This document shows, piece after piece, positions 37,538 through 48,781 of a stretch of DNA of 54,646 nucleotides. The notes under the pieces are model-generated. The model saw only the letters and a program-made list of their open reading frames with translations. It made no database searches and was not told the origin of the DNA. The first letter of the stretch is position 1. Every line of letters begins with the position of its first letter. Where the stretch lies: contig JBFKMV010000009.1 of assembly GCA_041629655.1 (NCBI GenBank), positions 1 to 54,646 on the forward strand, read 5' to 3'. Origin of the DNA: JBFKMV01 sp041629655. GTDB taxonomy: Bacteria > Acidobacteriota > Polarisedimenticolia > Polarisedimenticolales > Polarisedimenticolaceae. A program made the translations under genes and the position numbers.

Positions 37538-37564
37538 AAAAAAACGGCCCGCCGTGGCGGGCCG
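37537..37564 (-). terminator. Rho-independent terminator of the SYLF gene
   Basis: On the minus strand the hairpin CGGCCCGCC / GGCGGGCCG (arms 37556-37564 and 37545-37553) is followed by eight T residues (37537-37544). It lies 31 bases after the SYLF stop. Its T-tract touches the stop codon of the convergent sigma54 activator. Confidence 0.88.
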
Positions 37565-37595
37565 GTCGGTGGAACATCGAACCCGAAAGCCGGGC

Positions 37596-38144
37596 TCAGT
37601 TGAGCTTGTCGGCCTTCCAGTACTTGGTGCCCGCGATCTCGGCCTGCGCCATCAGCCCCTTGTCGGAGAACTGGTAGATCGCGATCCCGTGGTTGAACGT
37701 CGAGGCCACGCCCGCGCCGGACGTGCCGGCGGTGGCGCTGGCCGAGGTGTCGGCCTGCCAGCCCTTGTTGACGAAGTTGTCGAAGGTCTGCTGGTTCTCG
37801 AACAGGAACACCACGCGGTACTTCTTGCCGCCGAGGCCGAGCCCCACGCCGACGGTACCCATCTTCATGTAGGTCCGCTCGTCGCTGTCGCGGTTGACGG
37901 CCACGCCGGAGCCACCGCCGCCCGAGACGCCGAGGGCGAACTTCATGTTGCTGAAGACCGCGTAGCCGTAGGCCTTCTTGTACATCTCCTTGGTCTGCGG
38001 AGCCTCGGAGAACAGCATCTCCAGCGTCTCGCCGGCGATGGCGTCGAGCTTGGCGCGCTTGCCCTCGGCCTTCTCGGGGTCCTGGGCCAGGGCGCCCAGC
38101 GGAACCAGCGCGACGACGAGTATCAGAACGAGCAGTCGGTTCAT
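37596..38144 (-). CDS. SYLF-domain (YSC84-like) lipid-binding periplasmic protein
   Basis: A 182-aa protein with ATG 38144 after AAAGGAGA and a signal peptide (MNRLLVLILVVALVPLGALA). The mature part matches the SYLF/Ysc84 family: KAYGYAVFSNMKFALGVSGG, GVAVNRDSDERTYMKMG, and AGVASTFNHGIAIYQFSDKGLMAQAEIAGTKY split over two segments. Family members bind phosphoinositides in eukaryotes; bacterial ones are secreted and of unclear function. It has its own sigma54-type promoter and a strong terminator, so it is a single-gene transcript. Confidence 0.88.
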   Translation of the reverse strand: MNRLLVLILVVALVPLGALAQDPEKAEGKRAKLDAIAGETLEMLFSEAPQTKEMYKKAYGYAVFSNMKFALGVSGGGGSGVAVNRDSDERTYMKMGTVGVGLGLGGKKYRVVFLFENQQTFDNFVNKGWQADTSASATAGTSGAGVASTFNHGIAIYQFSDKGLMAQAEIAGTKYWKADKLN

Positions 38145-38478
38145 GGTGGTCTCCTTTCGGTATGTGACACCGTGGGGTGACCGTTCGGATCGCGCCCCCC
38201 GGCGTGTGGTCCCTTCAGCCGGTCACAAGACCGGGACAGACTCATCGCAAGGCGCGTGCCGCGGGCTTCCGCGACGCTCGAAAAGCGTAAAACGTTCGTT
38301 TTCAGGTATTTGTCAACTGCGACGTCGTTAAGGCGGCGGCTCCGGAACAGGACATTCTGACCCGATTCGGCGCCGGCGCCCCGATCCACCGGGTCAGTTC
38401 TGCGGACCGCGACCGGTCCCGGGAGGGCAGTTGCCCCGGACCGGCCGGGCCTGCATGCTGTCCCGGGAGGGTCGTGGC
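38145..38478. other. 334-base intergenic region with SYLF promoter and repeats
   Basis: Besides the sigma54-type promoter at 38247-38260, this gap holds the AT-rich palindrome AAAACG-TT-CGTTTT (38289-38302). That lies about 30 bases upstream of the -24 box and may be an activator site. The 12-mer GTCCCGGGAGGG occurs twice (38416-38427 and 38460-38471); the second copy supplies the ribosome binding site of the propeller gene. A weak GG-N10-GC match (38421-38434, plus) precedes that gene. I see no coding sequence. Confidence 0.5.
38247..38260 (-). promoter_or_regulatory. Sigma54-type promoter of the SYLF gene
   Basis: Minus strand GGCACG-CGCC-TTGC, preceded by C: a near-perfect -24/-12 element with 10 bases between GG and GC. 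Transcription would start near 38235, about 90 bases before the ATG. Confidence 0.72.
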
Positions 38479-39556
38479 GTGCGTTCAGCGATCGTGCTGC
38501 TCTGGGTCGCAGGCTCCGTCGCCGTGGCGGCGCCCGCCGGTAGCGTGCTGTGGGATTTCGACACCGGCGGCTGAGTGTACGTCCAGCCCGCGGTCGCGGG
38601 CGACACGGTCTACGCCGGATCCTGCTCGGGCACCTACTACGCGCTGAACACGCAGACCGGCGAGGTGCGGTGGAGCTTCGACACCTCGGTCGACGGCCAG
38701 CCGGCGACGTTCCACACCAACCCGCTGATCCACGGTGAGCTCGTGGTGACCGCCACCGACGGCGCCGCCGACGGATACATCTATGCCTTCGACCGCAAGA
38801 CCGGTGCGGTGCGCTGGAAGAAGCTGCTGATGCACGGACAGGTGGTCGCCGACCTGGTGCAAGCCGGCGCGGCGGTGTTCGCCCTGGCGTACGAGGGTCA
38901 CCTCGTCGCCCTCGCCGTCGAGGACGGCCGGGAGCTGTGGACGTTTCCGCCCGTCGCGGCACCGGACGAGCTCGGCGGCTACGCGATCACGGCCGGCGAG
39001 GTGGTCTACCTCGCGGGACGGGACCGGCACGTGCACGCGCTCCGCGCCGAGGACGGCCAGGTGCTGTGGCAGCGGAGCCTCGGCGCCTCCGTCAACACCA
39101 CCCTGGCGATGCGCGGCGAGCAGCTCTACGTCGGCTGCACCGACGACCGGCTGTACCGGCTCGACGCGAAGAGCGGCGAGATCACCGCCCGCTTCGAGAC
39201 CGAGGAGAGCCCGGGCGGCAAGCTGGTCGCGCTGCCGGGAGCGATCGTGTACCTGGGCCAGGAGCCGAGCACGCTGATCGCCGCGGTGGATCCCGATTTG
39301 AGCAAGCTGCTGTGGAAGGCGGAGTCGCGCTCGTGGACCACGGTGCGACCGCTGCTGTGGCAGGACCACCTGGTGGCCGGCGACCGCGGCGGCACGCTGG
39401 TCGGGCTCGACCCGGCCGACGGCACGATCGCGTGGTCCGGCGAGCTGGGCGGGCAACTCCGCGGCCTGGGCGCCCGCGACGACACGCTGTTCGTCGGCAC
39501 CATCGAGGGCAAGCTCTACGCCTACTGGATGGTTGCGGAGTCGGAATCGGGCGCGG

Positions 39557-42229
<2,673 letters not shown>

Positions 42230-42267
42230 CGCCGGAAGAATCTACACGAAAACCGGACCGCTCCGGT

Positions 42268-42279
42268 AGAATCCGGCCG
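42268..42279 (+). promoter_or_regulatory. Candidate promoter element TAGAATCCGGCC
   Basis: The 12-mer lies 5 bases before the antiporter ATG. The identical 12-mer occurs at 54379-54390, before the aminotransferase-like gene. TAGAAT would be the -10 element and the shared CCGGCC the start region. Next to it is the inverted repeat ACCGGA-CCGC-TCCGGT. Confidence 0.35.
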
Positions 42280-42284
42280 CGTCG

Positions 42285-43247
42285 ATGGAACACGGAACGA
42301 ACCTGCTGTTCTTGTTTTCTGGCCTGGTGCTGCTGGTTTTCGGCGGCGAGGGGCTGGTCCGCGGCAGCGCGGCGCTGGCGCGGCGGCTGCGCGTGTCCTC
42401 GCTGGTGGTCGGGCTGACCGTGGTCGCGTTCGGCACCAGCGCGCCGGAGATGGTGGTCAGCGTCGGCGCGGCGCTGCGCGACAGCGGTGACATCGCCCTC
42501 GGCAACGTCGTCGGCTCCAACATCGCCAACGTGCTGCTGATCCTGGGGCTGGCCGCGCTGATCCGGCCACTGGCGATCCAGGCCCAGGTGCTGCGCGTCG
42601 ACATCCCGATCCTGATCGGCGTGTCGGTTGCCGTCGTGCCCTTGCTGTGGAACGGCCGGGTCGGCCGCGCCGAGGGTGCGCTGCTGTTCGCCGGCATCGT
42701 CGCCTACACGGTGCTGAGCGTGGTGCTGGCGCGGCGCGAGTCGGCGCGCGCCGTGCTGGAGGAATACGACAAGGGCGTCCCGGCGACGCCGGGCAACCTG
42801 GCCGTGCAGCTCGTGCTGATCGCGGGCGGACTCGCGCTGCTGGTCGGCGGCGCGAACCTGTTCGTCGGCGCGGCGCGGCGGCTGGCGCAGTCCCTGGGCG
42901 TTTCCGAGGCGCTGATCGGGCTGACCATCGTCGCCGTCGGGACCAGCCTGCCCGAGCTGATGACCTCGCTGATCGCCGCGGTGCGCCGCGAGAACGACAT
43001 CGCGGTGGGCAACGTCGTCGGCTCCAACATCTTCAACCTGCTGGGCATTCTTGGCGCCAGTGCCTGTGTCAAGCCGCTGCGCGCCGAGGGGATCGACGCA
43101 GCGGACTACGTGGTGATGCTCCTCGCCGCGCTGGTGCTGCTGCCGCTGGCCTGGAGCGGCCGCCGGCTGGACCGGCGGGAGGCGGTGCTGCTGCTGGCCG
43201 GCTACGCCGCGTACGTCGGGCTGCGTGCGACGTACGGCACGGGTTGA
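42285..43247 (+). CDS. Calcium/sodium antiporter (YrbG/CaCA family)
   Basis: A 320-aa protein with about ten TM helices. The two inverted alpha-repeats of the CaCA superfamily are clear: GTSAPEMVVSVGAALRDSG followed by GNVVGSNIANVLLILG, and GTSLPELMTSLIAAVRREN followed by GNVVGSNIFNLLGILG. It exchanges Ca2+ for Na+ or H+ across the inner membrane. ATG 42285 lies just 12 bases after a TAGAAT -10-like element (42268-42273). The short leader has no clear ribosome binding site, so the mRNA may be nearly leaderless. Confidence 0.93.
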   Translation: MEHGTNLLFLFSGLVLLVFGGEGLVRGSAALARRLRVSSLVVGLTVVAFGTSAPEMVVSVGAALRDSGDIALGNVVGSNIANVLLILGLAALIRPLAIQAQVLRVDIPILIGVSVAVVPLLWNGRVGRAEGALLFAGIVAYTVLSVVLARRESARAVLEEYDKGVPATPGNLAVQLVLIAGGLALLVGGANLFVGAARRLAQSLGVSEALIGLTIVAVGTSLPELMTSLIAAVRRENDIAVGNVVGSNIFNLLGILGASACVKPLRAEGIDAADYVVMLLAALVLLPLAWSGRRLDRREAVLLLAGYAAYVGLRATYGTG

Positions 43248-43305
43248 GGAACCGCAACCCGGTCCGGGTGCCGCCGCGGGTCCGATGCGGCACAATACGG
43301 CGGTC

Positions 43306-45138
43306 ATGACGGCCGCCACCCCCAGCGAGATCCTGCGTCACACCTTCGGCTACGACGCGTTCCGACCCGGCCAGCAGGCGGTGATCGAGCACGTCGTGGC
43401 CGGTGGCGACTCGCTGGTACTGATGCCCACCGGCGGCGGCAAGTCGTTGTGCTACCAGATCCCGGCGATGCTGCGGCCGGGCACCGGCATCGTGGTCTCG
43501 CCGCTGATCGCGCTGATGCAGGACCAGGTCGACGCGCTGCGGCAGGCCGGCGCGCGCGCCGCGTTTCTCAACTCGACGCTGACGCCCGACGAGGCGCGCC
43601 GGATCGAGCGCCAGGTGCTCGACGACGAGCTGGACCTGCTGTACGTGGCGCCCGAGCGGCTGATGACCGAGCGCACGCTGGCGCTGATCGACCGCATCCG
43701 CCCCGCGCTGTTCGCGATCGACGAGGCGCACTGCGTCTCGCAGTGGGGCCACGACTTCCGGCCCGAGTATCTGGAGCTGTCGCGGCTCCACGAGCGCTAC
43801 CCCGAGGTGCCGCGCATCGCGTTGACCGCCACCGCCGACGCCCCGACCCGCCGCGAGATCGTCGAGCGGCTGGCGCTCCAGGAGGCGCGGGTCCACATCA
43901 GCGGCTTCGACCGCCCCAACATCCGCTACCGCGTGACCGAGAAGAGCAACGGCCGCGAGCAGCTCCAGCGGTTCCTGGACGGCGAGCACCGGGGCGACTC
44001 CGGCATCGTCTACTGCCTGTCGCGGCGCAAGGTCGAGCAGACCGCCGAGTGGCTGGCCGCGCGCGGCCACACGGCGCTTCCATACCACGCCGGCATGCCG
44101 AAGCGGGACCGCGAGCGGCACCAGCGCCGGTTCGTCAAGGAGGAGGGCGTGATCGTGGTCGCCACGATCGCGTTCGGGATGGGCATCGACAAGCCCGACG
44201 TGCGCTTCGTGGCCCACCTCGATCTGCCGAAGAGCCTCGAGGCCTACTACCAGGAGACCGGCCGCGCCGGCCGCGACGGCCTGCCCGCCGACGCCTGGAT
44301 GGCCTACGGCCTGCAGGACGTGATCCTGCTGCGCCGGATGCTGGAATCCTCCGAGGCCGACGACGCGCACAAGCGCGTCGAGCGGCAGAAGCTCGAGGCG
44401 ATGCTGGGCTACTGCGAGGTGGCGAGCTGCCGGCGGCAGGTGCTGCTGTCGTACTTCGGCGACGACCTGCCCGAGCCGTGCGGGAACTGCGACACCTGCC
44501 TCGACCCGCCGGAGACCTGGGACGGCAGCGAGGCGGCGCAGAAGGCGCTGAGCTGCGTCTACCGCACCGGGCAGCGCTTCGGCGTCAACTACCTGATCGA
44601 CGTGCTGCGCGGCCGGGACGACGAGCGGATCCGCCGCTTCGGCCACGACCGGGTCAGCACGTTCGGCGTCGGCGCCGACACGGACGCCGCGCAGTGGCGC
44701 TCGGTGTACCGCCAGCTCGTGGCGCGCGGCCTGCTGGCGGTGGACGTCGAGGGCTTCGGCGGGCTGCGGCTGACCGATGCGGCGCGGCCGGTGCTGGCCG
44801 GCGAGGAGCCCTGCGAGCTGCGCCGCGACCGCCGGCGCGAGCGCGCCGGGACGAAGCCGCGGCGCAAGGGACTGCTCGAGATCCCGGAGGTCGATCGCGA
44901 GTCGCCGCTGTGGGAGGCGCTGCGCGCCCTGCGCAAGCGGCTGGCCGAGGAGCAGGGCGTCCCGCCCTACGTGATCTTTCACGACTCGACGCTGGCGCAC
45001 ATGGTGCAGCGGCGGCCGGCGACGCGCGAGGAGTTCGCCGGGCTGTCCGGCGTGGGCGAGCGCAAGCTGGAGCGCTACGCCGACGCGTTCCTGGAAGTCG
45101 TGCGCGAGCACGCCGGCGCCGACGCCGCGGGAACGTGA
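43306..45138 (+). CDS. recQ: ATP-dependent DNA helicase RecQ
   Basis: A 610-aa protein. ATG 43306 gives the normal N-terminus; an in-frame ATG at 43285 would add 7 residues. Motifs in order are FRPGQQAVIEHVV (motif 0), MPTGGGKS (Walker A), DEAHCVSQWGHDFRP (motif II and aromatic loop), ALTATA (III), GIVYC (IV), YHAGMPK, and QETGRAGRDG (VI). A zinc-binding segment follows with four cysteines (CEVASCRRQ and CGNCDTC), then winged helix and HRDC domain (about 535-605). It unwinds DNA 3' to 5' in recombination repair. The MFS gene starts within its stop codon. Confidence 0.97.
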   Translation: MTAATPSEILRHTFGYDAFRPGQQAVIEHVVAGGDSLVLMPTGGGKSLCYQIPAMLRPGTGIVVSPLIALMQDQVDALRQAGARAAFLNSTLTPDEARRIERQVLDDELDLLYVAPERLMTERTLALIDRIRPALFAIDEAHCVSQWGHDFRPEYLELSRLHERYPEVPRIALTATADAPTRREIVERLALQEARVHISGFDRPNIRYRVTEKSNGREQLQRFLDGEHRGDSGIVYCLSRRKVEQTAEWLAARGHTALPYHAGMPKRDRERHQRRFVKEEGVIVVATIAFGMGIDKPDVRFVAHLDLPKSLEAYYQETGRAGRDGLPADAWMAYGLQDVILLRRMLESSEADDAHKRVERQKLEAMLGYCEVASCRRQVLLSYFGDDLPEPCGNCDTCLDPPETWDGSEAAQKALSCVYRTGQRFGVNYLIDVLRGRDDERIRRFGHDRVSTFGVGADTDAAQWRSVYRQLVARGLLAVDVEGFGGLRLTDAARPVLAGEEPCELRRDRRRERAGTKPRRKGLLEIPEVDRESPLWEALRALRKRLAEEQGVPPYVIFHDSTLAHMVQRRPATREEFAGLSGVGERKLERYADAFLEVVREHAGADAAGT

Positions 45139-46346
45139 TCCGCTCCGCCGCGCGGTTCTACGCCGGGTCGTACCGCGGCCTCCCGGGACCGGTGTGGCGC
45201 CTGGCCCTGGTGTTCCTGGCCAACCGCGCCGGCACGATGGTGCTGCCGTTCCTCAGCCTGTACGTGGCGCGGGAGCTCGAGCTGGGCACGGCGGCCGCGG
45301 CGACGGTGATGCTGGCCTTCGGCACCGGCTCGCTGGTCGGCTCCTGGGCCGGCGGCTGGCTGTCGTCACGCTACGGCGCGATCCGGGTCTGCGAGTGGGT
45401 GCTGCTGCTGTCGGGCTTCGCGTTCCTGGCGCTGATCCCGCTGCGCACGCTCACGTCGATCACGGCCGGCGTGTTCGTGGCCAGCACGATCAGCGAGGCG
45501 TTCCGGCCGGCCGCGCTGACCGCGATGGCGGAGCTGAGCCCGCGCGAGCTCCAGGTGCGCTCGTTCGCGCTGATCCGCCTGGCGGCCAACGCCGGGATGG
45601 CGATCGGCCCCGCGCTCGGCGGGATCCTGGCCGAGCACGGGTACGCGTGGCTGTTCGCCGGCGACGCCGTGACCTGTTGGACGGCCGCGGTGCTGCTCTA
45701 CTTCTGGCTTCACGGTCGCGACCTCGACCACGACGCCACGCCGGAGGACGCGGCGGTGCCCGACCGGCGGGCCTGGCGCGACGGACCGTTCCTGGCGGTG
45801 TGCGGGGTGGTGTTCGTGTTCGCGCTGGTGCTGTTCCAGGCCTTCACGACGCTGCCCGTCTACTGGTCCGACGTCTACGGCCTGACCGAGCGCAGGATCG
45901 GCCTGGTGTTCGGGTTCAACGGCCTGTTGATCGTCGCCCTCGAGATGCCGCTGGTGCGCCTGTTCGAGCGGCGCGAGGCGCTCGGGATGGTGGCGCTGGG
46001 GAGCGTGCTGCTCGGTGCCGGGTTCGCGCTCCAGCCGCTCGGCACCGGCCTGGCCTTCGCGCTGCTGTCGGTCACGGTGTGGACCGCCGGCGAGATGCTC
46101 GGCCTGCCGTTCGCCAACACCGTTCCGATGCAGCGCGCCGGCCGGCGCCGCAGCGGCGAGTACATGGGGCTGTACACGGCGACCTACGCCGCGGCGTTCA
46201 TCGTCGCCGGTCCGGTGGGGTTCGCGGTCTACGGGCGGTTCGGCGGGGCGGTGCTGTGGGCGGCCGCCGGCGTCGCCGGGCTGCTGCTCGCCGGAGCCTG
46301 CCTGGCCCTGGCGCCGGCGATCCGGGACCGGCAGACGGCTGCCTGA
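45135..46346 (+). CDS. MFS transporter
   Basis: A 403-aa, roughly 12-TM major facilitator protein. It starts at GTG 45135, overlapping the recQ TGA (GTGA). The loop between TM2 and TM3 has GSWAGGWLSSRYGAIRV, a version of the MFS motif A. The motif-C-like NAGMAIGPALGGILAEHG lies in TM5, as in drug:H+ antiporters. It is probably an efflux carrier; the substrate is unknown. Coupling to recQ is unusual and may be accidental. Confidence 0.9.
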   Translation: MIRSAARFYAGSYRGLPGPVWRLALVFLANRAGTMVLPFLSLYVARELELGTAAAATVMLAFGTGSLVGSWAGGWLSSRYGAIRVCEWVLLLSGFAFLALIPLRTLTSITAGVFVASTISEAFRPAALTAMAELSPRELQVRSFALIRLAANAGMAIGPALGGILAEHGYAWLFAGDAVTCWTAAVLLYFWLHGRDLDHDATPEDAAVPDRRAWRDGPFLAVCGVVFVFALVLFQAFTTLPVYWSDVYGLTERRIGLVFGFNGLLIVALEMPLVRLFERREALGMVALGSVLLGAGFALQPLGTGLAFALLSVTVWTAGEMLGLPFANTVPMQRAGRRRSGEYMGLYTATYAAAFIVAGPVGFAVYGRFGGAVLWAAAGVAGLLLAGACLALAPAIRDRQTAA

Positions 46347-46358
46347 CGACGCGGCGCC

Positions 46359-46374
46359 TGGCGCGAGAGTTGCT
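46359..46374 (+). promoter_or_regulatory. Sigma54-type promoter before secF
   Basis: Plus strand TGGCGCG-AGAG-TTGCT: GG and GC are 10 bases apart and only one position differs from the TGGCACG-N4-TTGCW consensus. It lies 12 bases after the MFS stop, with the predicted start near 46386 and the secF ATG at 46427. Confidence 0.6.
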
Positions 46375-46426
46375 TTGAAGGTCGGGTGTGTTCGCCATGC
46401 GGCCCTGCGGCCGCGCGGGTTGTTCC

Positions 46427-47431
46427 ATGTTCCAGATCTTCAAGGACCCCGACTTCGACTTCATGCGTGTGCGGCGGCCCTTCGTCGCGCTTTCGCTGGT
46501 CTTGATGGCCGCCTCGGCGGTGATCGTGGCCGCCCGCGGCATCAACTGGGGCATCGAGTTCACCGGCGGAACCGAGCTGCGCCTGCGTTACGCCGCCGAC
46601 CCCGACCTGGCGGCGATCCGGGGGGCGCTCCAGGGCGCCGGCCTGGGCGCCGTGAGCGTCACGACGATCGGCTCGCCGGAGGAGCGCGAGGTCTACCTGC
46701 GCGTCGGCGGCACCCCGGGCGGCGCGGAGGACGACGAGACGGCGACGCGGGTCGTGCGCGCCCTGGCCCCGACCGGCTCGTTCGAGCTGCGCAACCAGTC
46801 CTACCTCGGGCCGGTGATCGGGCAGGAGCTGGTGCGCAAGGCCGTGCTGGCGATCGTCGGGTCGCTGGCCGGCATGCTGGTCTACATCGCCGTGCGGTTC
46901 GAGTTCCGGATGGGCGTGGCCGCCGTGGCGGCGCTGGTCCACGACACGCTGGTCACGCTGGGGCTGGTCGCGCTGTTCCAGAAGGAGCTGAGCCTGCCCG
47001 TGGTGGCCGCGTTTCTGACCCTGATCGGCTACTCGGTCAACGATACGGTGGTGATCTTCGACCGGGTACGGGAGAACCGGCGCCTGCGGGCCCACCGCGA
47101 CATCGACGAGCTGATCGACGCCTCGCTGAACCAGACGTTGAGCCGCACCGTGCTGACGTCGTTTCTGACCTGGGTGATGGTGCTGGCGCTGTTCCTGTTC
47201 GGCGGGGAAGCGTTGAACCCGTTCAGCTTCGTGCTGGTGGTGGGGATCGTGCTGGGCACCTACTCGACGGTGTTCATCGCCTGTCCCGTGCTGGCGTTCT
47301 GGGAGACGCGCTTCCCGTCGCGGCGCCGGGAGGAGCATGACGCGGGGAAGGGCGACAAGCCCCGTTCCGGGCACCCTCAGCCGGCGATGCCCCGGACCAG
47401 GAGACGGGTGTCGGGCGGCATCGCGCGGTAG
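46427..47431 (+). CDS. secF: Protein translocase subunit SecF
   Basis: A 334-aa protein starting at ATG 46427 (MFQIFKDPDFDFM). It has TM1 and then the periplasmic domain opening GINWGIEFTGGTELRLRY, the SecD/SecF signature. Five more TM helices follow, with FEFRMGVAAVAALVHDTLVTLG and GYSVNDTVVIFDRVREN. SecF works with SecD to pull exported proteins out of SecYEG using the proton gradient. No secD is found in the window: an MFS gene precedes and a convergent unknown gene follows. The last 55 bases overlap that convergent gene. Confidence 0.95.
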   Translation: MFQIFKDPDFDFMRVRRPFVALSLVLMAASAVIVAARGINWGIEFTGGTELRLRYAADPDLAAIRGALQGAGLGAVSVTTIGSPEEREVYLRVGGTPGGAEDDETATRVVRALAPTGSFELRNQSYLGPVIGQELVRKAVLAIVGSLAGMLVYIAVRFEFRMGVAAVAALVHDTLVTLGLVALFQKELSLPVVAAFLTLIGYSVNDTVVIFDRVRENRRLRAHRDIDELIDASLNQTLSRTVLTSFLTWVMVLALFLFGGEALNPFSFVLVVGIVLGTYSTVFIACPVLAFWETRFPSRRREEHDAGKGDKPRSGHPQPAMPRTRRRVSGGIAR

Positions 47432-48084
47432 AGCCGTGACGCGTCTTCCCCGGCCAGCGTGATGCGGATCCGCGGAGCGGCGCGCAGGAACCCCGGCACC
47501 GCGGCGGCGAGGTCGGCGGCGCGGGCCCGCAACCCGCGAGCCGGGCTCCACTCGCCGTCGCCCTCGGGCCGGATCTCGAGCGCCAGACCTCCTGCGAAGC
47601 GCACGAAGTAGCGGTAGGGCCGGGGGTACAGCTCCTCCGGGGTCGCCGGGATCTGCGGCTCTTGCTCCTCCGCATCGGCTTCGATCTCCTCGGCGTTGAT
47701 CACCAGCCGGTCGCGCTCGCGCTCGGGAACCAGGCGCCCGGCGTCGTGGATGCGGCCGGCCCACCCGGCCGGGAGCCCGCGCTCGAGGAACCCGAGGCGC
47801 GGCGCGCCGACCTCGATGCGCGAGACCGCGTACTCCTGGAGCGTCACTCCGGCCAGCATCAGGCGCAGCGTGCGCGACTCGGCGTCCAGCAGCAGGTAGA
47901 ACGTCTCGCTGCCGGCCAGCCGCAGCTCCTCGCGCAGGCTCTCGTTGGCCGCCGCCAGGCGGCGGGCCTCCGCGGCGGGGTCGCCGGTGTCCACCGATGC
48001 GACACCCGTCACGCCGACCGCGGCGAGCAGCAGTAGCGCGAGGCCCGCGCGCCGGCGCTCAGAAGATGTAGATCGGCGTCCCAA
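47377..48084 (-). CDS. Hypothetical exported protein downstream of L,D-transpeptidases
   Basis: A 235-aa protein. TTG 48084 is the best start (GGGAGA upstream) and overlaps the previous gene by 26 bases; GTG codons further in are alternatives. A hydrophobic N-terminal segment (AGLALLLLAAVGVTGVASV) suggests an anchor or signal peptide. The rest contains a short coiled segment (EARRLAAANESLREELRL), then a beta-rich region (ETFYLLLDAESRTLRLML, LQEYAVSRIEVGAPRLGF). I do not recognise the family. The last gene of a four-gene envelope operon, it probably acts with the transpeptidases. Confidence 0.6.
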   Translation of the reverse strand: MGRRSTSSERRRAGLALLLLAAVGVTGVASVDTGDPAAEARRLAAANESLREELRLAGSETFYLLLDAESRTLRLMLAGVTLQEYAVSRIEVGAPRLGFLERGLPAGWAGRIHDAGRLVPERERDRLVINAEEIEADAEEQEPQIPATPEELYPRPYRYFVRFAGGLALEIRPEGDGEWSPARGLRARAADLAAAVPGFLRAAPRIRITLAGEDASRLYRAMPPDTRLLVRGIAG

Positions 48085-48781
48085 GACGCGTCTCCCGCCA
48101 CACGGTACGCAGGTCGTCCCGGCCCAGGCGAATGCAGCCGTGACTGACGCTGCGCCCGAGCAACCGCTCGTACAGCGTTCCGTGGATCAGGTAACCGTCG
48201 CCGAAGTGGAGCGCATACTCGCCCAGCACCCCGTACTCGATGCGCTCGGCCGGGTCCTTCGGAATCGGCTTGCCCTCCTCGACGAAGGCCCAGTCGGGCT
48301 TCCGCCAGGCCGGGCTGGTCTTCCGCTGCAGCACGCGGAACTCGCCGCGCGGGGTGTCGAAGACCCAGGTGCGGCCGTTTTCGCCCTCGTGCAGCACCAT
48401 CCCGGAGCCCGACGAGCACGGCGCCTCGAGCAGCGTCTCGTCGCCGCGCTTCAGCAGCAGCCGGTTGTTGGTCTGGTCGATCACGATGTAGCTTCCCCGG
48501 GGCCGTTTGCGGTCGAGCTTGCGCTGAAGCTCGCGCTGCTCGGCGCGCAGGGAGCGCAGGTCGGCGGACGCCGCCGCGACATCCTGCCGGGGCGGCGGGG
48601 AAGACGACCCCGGCGCCTCGACCGGCCGGTAGCGGAAGCCCGACCCGGCGCCGAGCAGGGCCAGCGCCAGCAGCCCGCCGATCACGTAGACGCGCCGCGT
48701 GTTCCACGGCCGCACCCGCACGCGGACCTGCACGCCGACCGGCCACCCGCGCCGCTGGGGCGGCATCGGCGTCGTGCTCAC
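48059..48781 (-). CDS. L,D-transpeptidase (YkuD domain), membrane-anchored
   Basis: A 240-aa protein. GTG 48781 overlaps the upstream TGA as GTGA. It has an N-terminal TM anchor (RVYVIGGLLALALLGAGSG), a coiled-coil-like stretch (LRSLRAEQRELQRKLDRKR) and the YkuD domain. The domain's catalytic region is YLIHGTLYERLLGRSVSHGCIRL, which I write in parts: His in IHGT and Cys in SHGCIR. It forms 3-3 cross-links in peptidoglycan or attaches proteins to it, in the periplasm. A second YkuD protein precedes it in the operon. Confidence 0.92.
   Translation of the reverse strand: MSTTPMPPQRRGWPVGVQVRVRVRPWNTRRVYVIGGLLALALLGAGSGFRYRPVEAPGSSSPPPRQDVAAASADLRSLRAEQRELQRKLDRKRPRGSYIVIDQTNNRLLLKRGDETLLEAPCSSGSGMVLHEGENGRTWVFDTPRGEFRVLQRKTSPAWRKPDWAFVEEGKPIPKDPAERIEYGVLGEYALHFGDGYLIHGTLYERLLGRSVSHGCIRLGRDDLRTVWRETRLGTPIYIF

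Noticed and set aside
38572..38602. Selenocysteine TGA with SECIS-like hairpin in the propeller gene
   Set aside because: The hairpin spacing fits loosely, but GC hairpins are everywhere here, no selenoprotein family of this type is known to me, Trp fits the position, and no Sec machinery is in the window. Kept only as an alternative.
45135..46346. A single very long protein joining the recQ shadow frame to the MFS transporter
   Set aside because: The frame upstream of 45135 is an out-of-frame reading of recQ; the MFS sequence begins naturally at the GTG overlapping the recQ stop.
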